A DNA stretch of 64,000 bases from an uncultured Armatimonadota bacterium (lineage in GTDB: Bacteria > Armatimonadota > Armatimonadia > Armatimonadales > Armatimonadaceae): NCBI GenBank assembly GCA_903910385.1, contig CAIVZM010000024.1, forward strand, positions 41,609 through 105,608, written 5' to 3'. Below the pieces are notes generated by a model. It did no database searches. It saw only the letters and a list, made by a program, of their open reading frames with translations, and was not told where the DNA came from. Position numbers and translations under genes: made by a program. Shown one piece after another: positions 53,257-62,160 of this stretch; position 1 is the stretch's first letter; each line of letters opens with the position of its first letter.

Positions 53257-53717
53257 GGTATTGCCTCCGGAGCGATTTCGAATAAAGGTTGACCATATTC
53301 AACTGGTCGACCGTCTTCAATCAGGACCGCCTGTATCCTACCTGCTGTTGTCGCGACACATTCGTTCATCAGGCGCATCGCTTCGATTTGACCCATCAGT
53401 TCACTTGCGGAAACCACATCATTCAATTGTATGGGATGCGGCTTCCGTGCGCGAAAGATTCCGACCAGTGGGGAAGTAATAGTTACTACAGCGGATATCC
53501 CTTCCGAAGTCGGTCGGGGCGTTTTACCCGTCCGTCCCACCTGCGACGAGACGATTGCACTTTTCACGCTACGGGGCGCCTGTGGAGGCGGCGCGAACGA
53601 CTCTGTAACAGGTCTCCGAATCCGTAATGAGCGGTTTCCCTGCTTGACTTCGACTTCCGTCAACACATCGGATTCGCGCAACAGGCGAACCACCTTCTCG
53701 ATATCCGAAAAATCCAT
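53253..53717 (-). CDS. accB: Biotin carboxyl carrier protein-like subunit without the biotin lysine
   Basis: 154-aa protein with the AccB architecture: an N-terminal helix-rich segment (IEKVVRLLRESDVLTEVEVKQG), a Pro/Ser-rich linker and the C-terminal lipoyl/biotinyl barrel (TSPLVGIFRARKP ... PVEYGQPLFEI). The biotin site EAMKLMNE reads EAMRLMNE, so the acceptor lysine is Arg115 (codon CGC, 53373-53375). It should not be biotinylated. It could regulate or structurally replace AccB, as the lysine-less BADC proteins do in plants. The pseudopilin gene follows it. Confidence 0.88.
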   Translation of the reverse strand: MDFSDIEKVVRLLRESDVLTEVEVKQGNRSLRIRRPVTESFAPPPQAPRSVKSAIVSSQVGRTGKTPRPTSEGISAVVTITSPLVGIFRARKPHPIQLNDVVSASELMGQIEAMRLMNECVATTAGRIQAVLIEDGRPVEYGQPLFEIAPEAIP

Positions 53718-53779
53718 TGAATACAGTGTACCAGACTCAGCATGGCTTATGAAGCGTTTAACCGGCGTTCCGATGCAAT

Positions 53780-54922
53780 TCAGATTTTAACTTCGAAGCA
53801 CATCCATTCCAACGCCTGCACCAACTTCGAGATGAACATCAGCCCAATTGCAACAATAAATGCCCACTGAATCGCTTCTGTCGGATGACCGAACTGTATG
53901 CCGGAACCGCCACCCTGTAGACTGACGGTTGCTACCGCTTTTTCCAGAATGGAGAATCCCCAGACGATCATATCGCGCAGAATTGGCGAGAATGCCGCAA
54001 CAAGCGCTATGCCTCCCAGAATAACCACCGGGAGAAGCAACTTGTATTTTTCGCGCTCATGTTCATTGTAAATGATACAATTGCGACACCGTTCCCGTTT
54101 TTGCGCCATGTTCAATTCCACACGGCGTGGGGCGACGGATTGAGAGAATCGACTGGCAGGCGTGGCTGGATTCGCGTAATTGAACTCTGGGGATGGCGCC
54201 ATGCCGAGTAGGGCGCTGCTGGATTTCGAGACAGCCTCATTCACAATTTCTTCTTCGCACATACAGCCGCGCTTTTCGCGCCAGCAGGCTTTTCGTGCAA
54301 TGAAGATGGGACAATGGGGGCGTATCAACTCACGGCAGTACGGGCCTTCCCAGCATTTTGCCATCAGGGAAAGACGCATTGGTCGCGCTTCCGCCTCCGC
54401 AGTGGCTCCAAACGCCATCTCCATCTTTTCCACCGGGCGATCTTTTGTCGCTCCCATAAATCGACGGGTGACATCCCAGGCTATCAGCCCGGCGCCAATC
54501 ACCCCCGGCGCTATGGACGCGGTCACAAATGAGGCAACGGCGGTAGCGGAGGCGACGCTTCCGGATTGACCGCCCATACTGGTGTGTAGAAATGGAACGC
54601 CGATGCCGAGCGCCGCTGCCCCCGCCAGTATCAGGTAGCCCAGTGATTCTTCGCTCCAACTCAGGGCGGTCAGACACAGAGTTCCAATTCCCAGACCAAT
54701 CGCCATGGTTTGCGAGGCAAGGGAAACGATTCCTACAATTCGTTCGCGATCCAGTTTCGACAGTGAGTCAACTCCGGCAAGTTGACCCGAAAAAAGCCCC
54801 CAGAGGAGATAAACTGCAGCCAGACCTGCCGTCGCAAAGGCAAGCGTCATTGCCAGCGATAAGAAATTATAGACGGTGGGAGCGAACCTGTCCCACCATG
54901 TTGGCTCATCTTCCGGTTCCAC
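53780..54922 (-). CDS. Membrane protein with a Cys-rich cytosolic loop
   Basis: 380-aa protein of unknown function. Three or four hydrophobic helices occupy the first 150 residues, then a loop with eight cysteines (CWEGPYCRELIRPHC, CWREKRGCMCEEE, CRNC) suggests zinc or Fe-S binding, and two helices follow near the C-terminus. It starts at GTG 54922 with GGAGAGG upstream. No named family was recognised. It lies between the accB-pilin-accC group and efp on the same strand. Confidence 0.6.
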   Translation of the reverse strand: MEPEDEPTWWDRFAPTVYNFLSLAMTLAFATAGLAAVYLLWGLFSGQLAGVDSLSKLDRERIVGIVSLASQTMAIGLGIGTLCLTALSWSEESLGYLILAGAAALGIGVPFLHTSMGGQSGSVASATAVASFVTASIAPGVIGAGLIAWDVTRRFMGATKDRPVEKMEMAFGATAEAEARPMRLSLMAKCWEGPYCRELIRPHCPIFIARKACWREKRGCMCEEEIVNEAVSKSSSALLGMAPSPEFNYANPATPASRFSQSVAPRRVELNMAQKRERCRNCIIYNEHEREKYKLLLPVVILGGIALVAAFSPILRDMIVWGFSILEKAVATVSLQGGGSGIQFGHPTEAIQWAFIVAIGLMFISKLVQALEWMCFEVKI

Positions 54923-55042
54923 GATGCGCCCTCTCCGGACAAGACGAAAAGGGGAATTAACAGAGTAGGGATAAGAGAAATCTTTTGCCTGTCCGTTGAT
55001 TTTCCGCTTTGTCGTCTTCCCCTAACAACCAGAATTCATTGT

Positions 55043-55600
55043 TTATTTTACTCGTTCAAGATATGAGTCTGTACGGGTATCGATACGCAATTTGTCCCCA
55101 GCGTTCACAAAGAAGGGAACCTGAACGACCGCCCCGCCTTCTACTGTCGCGGGTTTCGTACCCCCCGAAGCGGTATCGCCACGAATTCCCGGCTCCGTTT
55201 CCGTCACTACGAGTTCCATAAAGTCGGGGACAGAAACGCCAATAATCGCATCCTTGTGAATGATGACGTTGACATCCACATTCTCTTTCAGATACTTGGT
55301 CTGAGATCCGAACTGAGTGAGGGGGACAGCAGTCTGCTCGAATGTTTCATTGTCCATCAGGTACGCTTCATCGTCCTGAGAGTAAAGATACTGCATCGCC
55401 TTACGTTCGAGAATCGCCTGCTCCATGCGCTCACCCGCTCGCCACGTTTTATCAATCGTAGCGCCGGTGCGAAGATTCTTCAGGCGAGAACGGACGAATG
55501 CGCCGCCTTTACCCGGTTTGACATGTTGGAATTCGACGATAGTAAAAATATCATTGTCCATAATAAAGGACAGGCCGTTGCGGAAGTCGCTGGTATCCAT
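55043..55600 (-). CDS. efp: Elongation factor P
   Basis: 185-aa EF-P that relieves ribosome stalling at polyproline. The loop HVKPGKGGAFVRSRLKNL (about 26-43) carries the modifiable Lys, and MDTSDFRNGL, TWRAGERMEQAI, YLMDNETFEQ and DTASGGTKPATVEGGAVVQVPFFVNAGDKLRIDTRTDSYLERV complete the three-domain pattern. AGGAGTG precedes the ATG. Modification enzymes are not adjacent. Confidence 0.97.
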   Translation of the reverse strand: MDTSDFRNGLSFIMDNDIFTIVEFQHVKPGKGGAFVRSRLKNLRTGATIDKTWRAGERMEQAILERKAMQYLYSQDDEAYLMDNETFEQTAVPLTQFGSQTKYLKENVDVNVIIHKDAIIGVSVPDFMELVVTETEPGIRGDTASGGTKPATVEGGAVVQVPFFVNAGDKLRIDTRTDSYLERVK

Positions 55601-55734
55601 AGGGATAAGGAATCACTCCTGAAAATTGCGTTTTGACGCGTCAGCGAACTGCGCGATAAAAGGTCGGGGCTTTTGTAAATTGTTTGCCTCGTACGAACAT
55701 TATTATAGCACGGAGCAACACACGATTCAATCCA

Positions 55735-55783
55735 GCAAAAAAAACGCTCCCGGCAATCACGTTTCCATGACTGCCGGGAGCGT
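55735..55783 (-). terminator. Intrinsic terminator of the SLH porin gene
   Basis: ACGCTCCCGGCA (55744-55755) pairs with TGCCGGGAGCGT (55772-55783); on the minus strand the stem is followed by eight T residues (55736-55743). A strong, canonical terminator. Confidence 0.93.
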
Positions 55784-55807
55784 CGCCCGTTGAGACGAGA
55801 AGCTTGC

Positions 55808-57907
55808 TTAGAACTTCAGGCCGACCTGGGTGTAGATGACGTTGCCGTCACCGTTGATGGAATCGAAGCCAGTGTTCTTGTCATCCCACTTGACGATCTG
55901 ATAGCCCAATTTCAAGCCCGCGTGCGGGGTGAACTTGAGGCCATACGTGATGTCCGTGTAGGATTCCTTCGGCGTGGAACGACCACGGCCGCTTCCATTC
56001 AGAACGTCATACTGAACTTCGTCATACTTGATGCCGAGGGTATGCGCAGTACCAAACGTCAGGGTCGCGCCGCCGGTGATGTTCTTGAACTTGTCGTCCT
56101 TGCTCAAACCGCCGTCGTTAACCGCCTTGCCCGTACCCTTGTAATCCTGGTATCCACCGAAGATGCTGAAGGACTTCGCGAGACGAATCGTACCGTTGAC
56201 GTAGTAACCCTTGATGTCAACCGGGTTGACAACCGTTCCGAATCCAGCCCAGCTACCAGGAGCCGCGAAGTACGGTCCGATTTCTCGGTAACCGCCAACG
56301 AGGTCGAGGAGGGAAACGGTAACCTTGCCGGAAACGTCATAGGCATCGTTATTCTTGCTGATCAGCTTCTTATCGTTGCCACCGATAGTTTCCTGACCAT
56401 AGGAATCGGACTTGGAGTACTCACCCGCCACCAGAACCGGACCCAACTTGATGCTCGCATCGCCGCCATAGACGTCAACACGGGAAAGCGGATCGCGGAA
56501 CGTCTGCTGATCCGGGAGAGTGGTTCCGCCGATGGTCAGGTAGGTGCCGCCAATATTGAGGCTCTTACCAAGCATGACCGTTGCACGGCCACCCGCCAAC
56601 TGCTCTGCATACATCGCGCCGTTCGTGAACGGGGTGATGCGGTTTCCAATCGGTCGGTTACCGGTAGAGTAAACCAGACCGTTCGGAGCGACAGCGGTGG
56701 TGGAGCGGGCCTTCAGAGGTCCGCCGTAAGCGCCGGTCCGAGCGCCAGCGTAAACGCCGTACTGCTGGGTGCCGTTCGTGCGCTGATTGGCGAAGTTGTC
56801 ATTGATATTCGACACATACTTGATCGGGTCAACCTTGTCGGCAAAGCCGGTCAGGTTAACGGAACCAAGCTTGAGCGTACCGGTGATACCGTCGAGCGGG
56901 ATATTGCCGGAGTCTGTCTTCACGTTGTCATGATAAAGGTCAACATCCCCTTGCTTCAGGGTGTACGGGGTCAACTGGAACGGATTGCGACCAACGGTCA
57001 GTCCAAGCGATCCGATATTCGCGTTGACGACTGCCTTGTAGAGAGTGATATCCTCATCAAGGCTCACCTTCTGACCCGGATAAGCGCGGTACGCGGGACG
57101 AGTGCTACGAGCGCCAATCGTCTGATTGATCGATCCAAGGTAGTTCAGGTAGTTACCAACATTGATGACAACATCCGCATTGGCAGTTTCCGTGAGACGA
57201 CCCTTAACGTTCAGGTCGAGGTCATGGGTAACGTAGGTATCCGCGACGAAGCTCTTGTTGTGACCGACGCCGGAACCAACGGAGTAACCATTCTGGTCAA
57301 TGAAACCGGAAGTCTTGCCCGAGTTGGTATCGAACTCATTGGAACGAGGGGTACCGAGACCGGTGCTCGTCGATTTCTGCTTGAGTTCGTTGCTCTGAGT
57401 GTAAACATTGAGGTCGCCGGAAATGCGGATGCGCTGAGCATCGGCTTCCAACGCCTTCACGCGAGCATCAAGAGCATCGAGGCGCTTGCGCGCTGCATCG
57501 AGATCAACTCCAAGGGTAACGAGTTCCGGTTGGAACTCCTTGAGGAGTTTGCGCAATGCATCGACATCGCCATTGTTCGGAAGATCGGACTTCTTGAGGT
57601 AACCGTCAAGATCCGGGTACTTCACGTACTTGGAATCATCGATGACCGTGCCGGTCGATCCGCCCACCGTATCGAGCATACGGGCAATGGCGACAGCGAA
57701 TTCGTAACGCGTCATAGCGCGCTTTCCGCCGTAAGTTGCGTCGGGGTAACCGATAACGATACCCCTCTTCTGAAGTTTATCTACTGCAGCATATGCCCAG
57801 TGGTCGGTCGGGACATCCGCGAACGGACCACCCTGCGCGAACGCTGGCGCGACGCTAAGCGCAGCCATACTGACTGCAGCTCCCGCGATAAGCGAGGCCT
57901 TTTTCAT
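55808..57907 (-). CDS. S-layer homology domain outer-membrane porin
   Basis: 699-aa exported protein. The signal peptide ends AFAQ near 25, an SLH domain spans about 28-75 (PFADVPTDHWAYAAVDKL ... TRYEFAVAIARML), a coiled-coil (about 105-160) follows, then a long beta-barrel of alternating polar and hydrophobic strands ending in Phe (VIYTQVGLKF). This matches diderm SLH porins such as those of cyanobacteria, Deinococcus and Armatimonadota. It has AGGAGGG before the ATG and no TTA, CTA or TCA codons in 699, a sign of strong expression. A terminator follows. Confidence 0.92.
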   Translation of the reverse strand: MKKASLIAGAAVSMAALSVAPAFAQGGPFADVPTDHWAYAAVDKLQKRGIVIGYPDATYGGKRAMTRYEFAVAIARMLDTVGGSTGTVIDDSKYVKYPDLDGYLKKSDLPNNGDVDALRKLLKEFQPELVTLGVDLDAARKRLDALDARVKALEADAQRIRISGDLNVYTQSNELKQKSTSTGLGTPRSNEFDTNSGKTSGFIDQNGYSVGSGVGHNKSFVADTYVTHDLDLNVKGRLTETANADVVINVGNYLNYLGSINQTIGARSTRPAYRAYPGQKVSLDEDITLYKAVVNANIGSLGLTVGRNPFQLTPYTLKQGDVDLYHDNVKTDSGNIPLDGITGTLKLGSVNLTGFADKVDPIKYVSNINDNFANQRTNGTQQYGVYAGARTGAYGGPLKARSTTAVAPNGLVYSTGNRPIGNRITPFTNGAMYAEQLAGGRATVMLGKSLNIGGTYLTIGGTTLPDQQTFRDPLSRVDVYGGDASIKLGPVLVAGEYSKSDSYGQETIGGNDKKLISKNNDAYDVSGKVTVSLLDLVGGYREIGPYFAAPGSWAGFGTVVNPVDIKGYYVNGTIRLAKSFSIFGGYQDYKGTGKAVNDGGLSKDDKFKNITGGATLTFGTAHTLGIKYDEVQYDVLNGSGRGRSTPKESYTDITYGLKFTPHAGLKLGYQIVKWDDKNTGFDSINGDGNVIYTQVGLKF

Positions 57908-58172
57908 TCTAACCCTCCTGGTTGGTGAAAGGACAGAAGATGAGAATGGCAGTTTTTGCTACACACACACCAGAGCCAGAAAGAGTTGCCATGTTACCTC
58001 TTTCCCATTCAAAGCGCATGTGAAGCAAGTGAAAGCCGCTTCCCATTCTCCTGAAAATCGGGACGGACGTAGTTCCGTCATTTATCCGATTCGCCCTCTC
58101 AGACACCCAATCAGGCAGGGTAGTTTCATGTTATTGCAAACAAAGAGATAAAAAACGTTTTTGGAGCGTGAC
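57908..58172. other. Upstream region of the SLH porin gene
   Basis: About 265 bp. GACGGA and TCCGTC form a small nested inverted repeat (about 58050-58091), possibly the terminator of the gene that ends at 58173. No consensus promoter was found. Confidence 0.35.
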
Positions 58173-58514
58173 TTATCGGCTATAAGGAAAGACAAACCGC
58201 GCTTCCCCGGTAAGAAGGAAGTTTCGTCGCGCAGCAAAATGAGCCTCCCGTCCAAAGAACGCATGAAGCCAGTAGTTGACGGTATCCGTGTCCAATTCCC
58301 CGCCCTCTGCATTGAGAATCGCCAGTTCGTAACTCCAGATACCGGTGCGCGGATCGCTGTCCAGTGTCAATTCCAGTGATACATTTCCTACCTGACGACG
58401 GTATCGACTACGATCCACCATGCCAAATGGAGATAGGGACGCCAACGTCATGGGTTCATTCCGCGCAAGCGTCCACATCTCTTCGACAATTTCTCGGTCA
58501 CGAGACTCAGCCAT
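58173..58514 (-). CDS. Hypothetical protein
   Basis: 113-aa soluble protein with no recognised motif (starts MAESRDREIVEEMWTLARNEP). The middle has alternating strands (NVSLELTLDSDPRTGIWSYELAIL), suggesting an alpha/beta fold. No signal peptide. The start lacks a good ribosome-binding site. It is divergent from the next unknown gene by about 80 bp. Confidence 0.5.
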   Translation of the reverse strand: MAESRDREIVEEMWTLARNEPMTLASLSPFGMVDRSRYRRQVGNVSLELTLDSDPRTGIWSYELAILNAEGGELDTDTVNYWLHAFFGREAHFAARRNFLLTGEARFVFPYSR

Positions 58515-58595
58515 GATGATCGTATTCTACCAGAGACCGAATTCCTGTGGAAACACGATCATGATATTTATGGAACGAAGGCTGTACAATGAGGC

Positions 58596-59546
58596 ATGGA
58601 GCTGATTCCAGACGATCTGGGCGAATACTGGAGAATCGCGCTTTTTCGATATCGTGCCATGGGCGCATCGCGTGTCCATACGCCACCAAATCAAGGCTTT
58701 CTGGGGAAATTCTGGGCATCCAGATCCGACGTCTCAGAACAGGTGGCATCGGCGACGTTACCGATGATGGCGGATACGACGCTTCCACTCATCGCACTTC
58801 CTTCGGTGGTAATCCCTCTGGTGACTATCGCACTGTTCTGGTTTGTGAGAATGTCTATTCCCATGACAGCCGTCGTTTTACTTTCAGGAGCGTCGATTCT
58901 ATATTTTTGTTTGCTCTACGAACCCCGACGACGATTTGGGAGTTTGCATCAGCAAAAAGTCAGGCTAGAAGAAATACAGGCGTTAAAGGGCGGGCGCACT
59001 CGTCGCGAGATCCTGCCGGTTGAAGAATCGCAGGGGAAATGGCGGAAGGCTTTCCAGAGCGTGCGAGGCAAGAGACCGTTGACTCCGGGCCAACCTCTGG
59101 AACAGGACTTTCTCAGTCTGGTTCAGAATGCGCTTATCATCCGTGACTTGCCTGTTCAGGTCGAAACCGAAATCCGGCGCATTCTGCCAGCGTTGGGCGA
59201 GACGGTAATATTGCTGACAAAATGGCGCCTCTACGCTCAGGATTACGCTATCGCTACAGAAGGACAGGATCAGGTGATACGTGATAACGTTGGGCGTCTG
59301 ACCCAACGAGCGGAAAATCTGGAAGCGATGTTGCAAAATTTATTGCCCGCGCTCGGAGAAACGCTTCCGGTCGTGGCGGATAGCGCCGGGTCGTCTACCG
59401 CGTATCCCCGTTATACCGTCCTGATCGCTGAGGTCCAGAGTATCATCAATGAGACCGTTTCACTGAGCGAAGTCCGGGCTCAAATCGAGCCTTCCCATTC
59501 CATAGTGACCCCGAATCTTCAGTCTGTAGGTCGTTCGGAAATCTGA
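58596..59546 (+). CDS. Hypothetical membrane protein with coiled-coil C-terminus
   Basis: 316-aa protein with two hydrophobic helices (about 68-86 and 91-107) separated by a short loop, then a basic cytosolic segment and helices with heptad-like spacing (VQVETEIRRILPALGETVILL ... NLEAMLQNLLPALGETLPVV). No named family was recognised. Its stop lies inside a long stem-loop. Confidence 0.55.
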   Translation: MELIPDDLGEYWRIALFRYRAMGASRVHTPPNQGFLGKFWASRSDVSEQVASATLPMMADTTLPLIALPSVVIPLVTIALFWFVRMSIPMTAVVLLSGASILYFCLLYEPRRRFGSLHQQKVRLEEIQALKGGRTRREILPVEESQGKWRKAFQSVRGKRPLTPGQPLEQDFLSLVQNALIIRDLPVQVETEIRRILPALGETVILLTKWRLYAQDYAIATEGQDQVIRDNVGRLTQRAENLEAMLQNLLPALGETLPVVADSAGSSTAYPRYTVLIAEVQSIINETVSLSEVRAQIEPSHSIVTPNLQSVGRSEI

Positions 59547-59567
59547 ACAAGACCGACAGACTGAAGA
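59516..59567. terminator. Stem-loop spanning the stop of the 316-aa gene
   Basis: TCTTCAGTCTGT...GGTC (59516-59532) pairs with GACC.ACAGACTGAAGA (59551-59567) with one mismatch and an 18-nt loop that contains the stop TGA. It separates convergent genes. Confidence 0.65.
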
Positions 59568-59585
59568 CGAATATTCAAAGATTTG

Positions 59586-59607
59586 CCTTAATGAGGCGCT
59601 AATGAGG
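59586..59607 (-). repeat. 11-bp tandem duplication carrying the phyH stop codon
   Basis: Minus strand: CCTCATTAGCG then CCTCATTAAGG. The first TAG is the stop of the PhyH gene and the second, TAA, is a duplicated, shifted stop. The period of 11 bp puts it in another frame. Confidence 0.75.
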
Positions 59608-60420
59608 GGCTGACACTTCCTCCACAGGAGCGCCGCAAGCGCCTCCTCCGGTAGCGGGCGGGATTGAGACCGTTTCGCCGTCAAAGGTGAGGGTGGCGTA
59701 ATATTGGGATAATTCAGCGGAGGCGCGAGGCACATAGTGACAGATGAAGGCGCGTCGGAAGCGATCCTTGCTTGTATTCGGGTAGGAACCGTGTATCAGC
59801 GAGCCATTGAAGAACAGGACATCTCCCGCTTTGAGATCGACAGGGACCGCTTCCATGTCTTTAGGCACCGGAACATAAGCGTCAGTAAACGAGATGCTCA
59901 TATCCGCTTTTTCAGGACAAACGATATCGATGGTGTGAGATCCCGGAACGACTTTCATGCCGCCGTTCCCTTCATCGGCGTCATCTATCGCCAGCCACAT
60001 AGCATAGCAAGTGCCAGGAGAAACGCGTAAATAGAAGTTGTCCTGATGTAATTCCTGTCCCCGGGCTCCCGCCGGTTTGAAATAAAACATCGATTGGGCA
60101 GCGACCGGTTCCTCTCCCATAATAGCGGTGAGAGCTTCTTTAATGCGTCGATCCAACATATATTTCATCGAAATTGGCCCGACGATCTTATTGCTATGGT
60201 TATGCGGATGCATCATGCGAGGGTAGAACGCCAGAGGATCGCTTTTTTCCAGCGTTTGAAAATGGCCGTCGGAAAGATGGGGCACCGGGCCGTCTTTCGC
60301 CTGTTCCATAAACGCTTCGCGAATCTCCGCCACTTCTTCTGGTTGGAAGAATCCGCGTGCGACAGCGAAACCGTTCGCTGCAAAAGCCTTCGTCATTATT
60401 TCCCAATTTTGCATTGTCAT
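59599..60420 (-). CDS. Phytanoyl-CoA dioxygenase (PhyH)-family oxygenase
   Basis: 273-aa Fe(II)/2-oxoglutarate oxygenase. Iron ligands are H and D in ELHQDNFYLRV and the distal His in GSLIHGSYPNTSKDRFRRAF, whose Arg binds 2-oxoglutarate. ARGFFQPEEVAEIREAF and MKVVPGSHTI are also typical. Substrate unknown; environmental PhyH enzymes of this type act on small metabolites or lipids. The start ATG 60420 has GAAAAGAGA upstream. A short AraC regulator gene is divergent from it. Confidence 0.9.
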   Translation of the reverse strand: MTMQNWEIMTKAFAANGFAVARGFFQPEEVAEIREAFMEQAKDGPVPHLSDGHFQTLEKSDPLAFYPRMMHPHNHSNKIVGPISMKYMLDRRIKEALTAIMGEEPVAAQSMFYFKPAGARGQELHQDNFYLRVSPGTCYAMWLAIDDADEGNGGMKVVPGSHTIDIVCPEKADMSISFTDAYVPVPKDMEAVPVDLKAGDVLFFNGSLIHGSYPNTSKDRFRRAFICHYVPRASAELSQYYATLTFDGETVSIPPATGGGACGAPVEEVSAPH

Positions 60421-60586
60421 TCTCTTTTCATGGCAGTATTATTGTCAAATATACGTGAAGAACGTTGGTTCCGCCATCGTCGCATCCGCTAAAAACCTGT
60501 AATATACTGCTATGCAAGCTGAATCCGCTCTCTGGGAAATGTACCGACAGGAACAGAGCGGGGGATTGAGGTGAGAAGATTTTGCC

Positions 60587-60970
60587 ATGAATGCTCTGGA
60601 AAAAGCACTGCTATGGTTTGATGCAATCAATCCTCGAATGGAGAAAGCTCGCCTGGATCCCGGTATCATCCGTGCAAGCGAGTATCTCAGGGAAAACCCG
60701 GATAAATCGTTTTCTATCAACGATATTGCCGACGTTGTCGGATTATCTTCGTCTCGCTTTTCCCATCTCTTTCGGGAACAAACTGGGATGACTCCGGGGC
60801 AATTTCTCGAACGGGAACGGATTATGCGTGCAAATCAACTATTGACTGTTACTTCCCGGACCATAGCGGAAATTTCGGCGATGGTCGGTTTCGCCTCGCC
60901 GTTTTATTTTACGTCACGATTCAGGAAGATCACGGGCGTCAACCCTCGTGAATTTCGCCGGTTATTGTAG
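60587..60970 (+). CDS. AraC-family DNA-binding protein lacking the sensor domain
   Basis: 127-aa protein made only of the linker and the two HTH motifs of AraC regulators (SINDIADVVGLSSSRFSHLFREQTGMTPGQF and TIAEISAMVGFASPFYFTSRFRKITGVNPREF). GAGGTGA lies 12 nt before ATG 60587. In-frame upstream codons (from ATG 60512) still read like the end of an AraC sensor domain before a TGA at 60572, so it may be a trimmed gene. TATACT at 60503-60508 is a possible -10. Its 3' end overlaps the GT2 gene by 32 bp. Confidence 0.85.
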   Translation: MNALEKALLWFDAINPRMEKARLDPGIIRASEYLRENPDKSFSINDIADVVGLSSSRFSHLFREQTGMTPGQFLERERIMRANQLLTVTSRTIAEISAMVGFASPFYFTSRFRKITGVNPREFRRLL

Positions 60971-62156
60971 GGGGAATCGCCGGGATCTCTCTTAGTCTGA
61001 GAATATCCAGCGGATAGAAAGTACCGCGCCAGGTGATACCTCCATTATGTTCCGTTGTCAGCATAGACCGGAACATCACAATAATCAGCAAAAGCGATGA
61101 TAAGGGCAAACTCAGAGCGTACGCAGGAGGGATTCGTCCATATCTCGCATGTATCGTACCCGTGCCGATGATTGCGCCTAAAGCGGTCGCGTAGCCAATA
61201 CGGGCGCGTTTATCCGTTGCGAGAAACAGTCCCATGAGTGGCCAGACGCATGTCATAAACAATAGCCCCGAAGATTGAACCACTGTCAGAGGATTGTAAT
61301 CGAGACCGGCGTACCCGTTTTTAGTCAGACCGTTCATCAAACCAGCGAAGCCTTCTTGCCAACGCACCGAGATCAGGTCTCCGGCGCCAACGACTTCCGA
61401 TGTGAATCCGCTAGTCTTAATGCGACGCCCCAGTTCCATATCGTCCGCGACTTCAAGAGCGATAGCCCGGTGCGTCCCAATCGCTTCGTAAGCATCTCGG
61501 CGAACCATATTGAAGCCACCGACCCCGAGATATTCTTTCGTGCGAGGATTCCTGACGCGCCAGGGACGAAATTTCAAAAAGAAAAAGAAGGCGAACGTCA
61601 ACCCGAATACGTTTTCCCAGAAGCCCTCCAATTCCAACCTCATAAAGGAAACCAGATGGTGCAGCTTTTCCGCTTCGGCGAATCGAACGGCGCGAGAAAG
61701 AGCGTCCGGGGCGAAACGGATATCGGCGTCCGTGAAGAGTAGCCAACGTCCGCGAGCGTTTCGCGCCCCCTGATAGAGCGCATGGTTTTTTCCTAACCAG
61801 CCTTTTGGAAGATCGTTCAGGTGGAGGACGACGATGCGACGCTCCTGGGATTCGCCTTCCTGAGCAAGCTGGTCTAACAGTCCGGGCGTATTGTCCGTTG
61901 AACGGTCGTCGATAGCGACGATTTCAAACGATCCTGGATACTCCTGTGCCAGAAGCGTTCGAAACGCAGCCGGAAGTTTTTCCTCTTCGTTACAGGCAGC
62001 GACGATGACAGAAAGGGAAGGCGCGTCGGCATCCACCGGGTAGGGTGCGATATCAGTGAGGGAACGACCCTTTCGGGCTCCGATGATGTAGTCCGTGGCT
62101 ACCGCTCCCCATCCGAACGCCAGTAATCCTCCCAGCAAATTGATGACGACGCGCAT
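60939..62156 (-). CDS. Glycosyltransferase family 2 membrane protein
   Basis: 405-aa enzyme. A N-terminal helix precedes the GT-A domain (LSVIVAACNEEEKLPAAFRTLL, EIVAIDDRSTDNTPGLL, LLFTDADIRF with the DxD-like metal site, GVGGFNMVRRDAYEAIG, ADDMELGRRIK), followed by four or five C-terminal helices (about 275-385). The arrangement fits processive or carotenoid/lipid-type glycosyltransferases. Donor and acceptor are unknown. It lies four bp from the oxidoreductase gene on the same strand. Confidence 0.9.
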   Translation of the reverse strand: MRVVINLLGGLLAFGWGAVATDYIIGARKGRSLTDIAPYPVDADAPSLSVIVAACNEEEKLPAAFRTLLAQEYPGSFEIVAIDDRSTDNTPGLLDQLAQEGESQERRIVVLHLNDLPKGWLGKNHALYQGARNARGRWLLFTDADIRFAPDALSRAVRFAEAEKLHHLVSFMRLELEGFWENVFGLTFAFFFFLKFRPWRVRNPRTKEYLGVGGFNMVRRDAYEAIGTHRAIALEVADDMELGRRIKTSGFTSEVVGAGDLISVRWQEGFAGLMNGLTKNGYAGLDYNPLTVVQSSGLLFMTCVWPLMGLFLATDKRARIGYATALGAIIGTGTIHARYGRIPPAYALSLPLSSLLLIIVMFRSMLTTEHNGGITWRGTFYPLDILRLREIPAIPPTITGEIHEG

Positions 62157-62160
62157 CCGT

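Noticed and set aside
55790..57928. 712-aa open frame on the plus strand
   Set aside because: It is exactly codon-aligned antisense to the SLH porin gene, which has a signal peptide, SLH domain and terminator. The antisense product has no recognisable motif.
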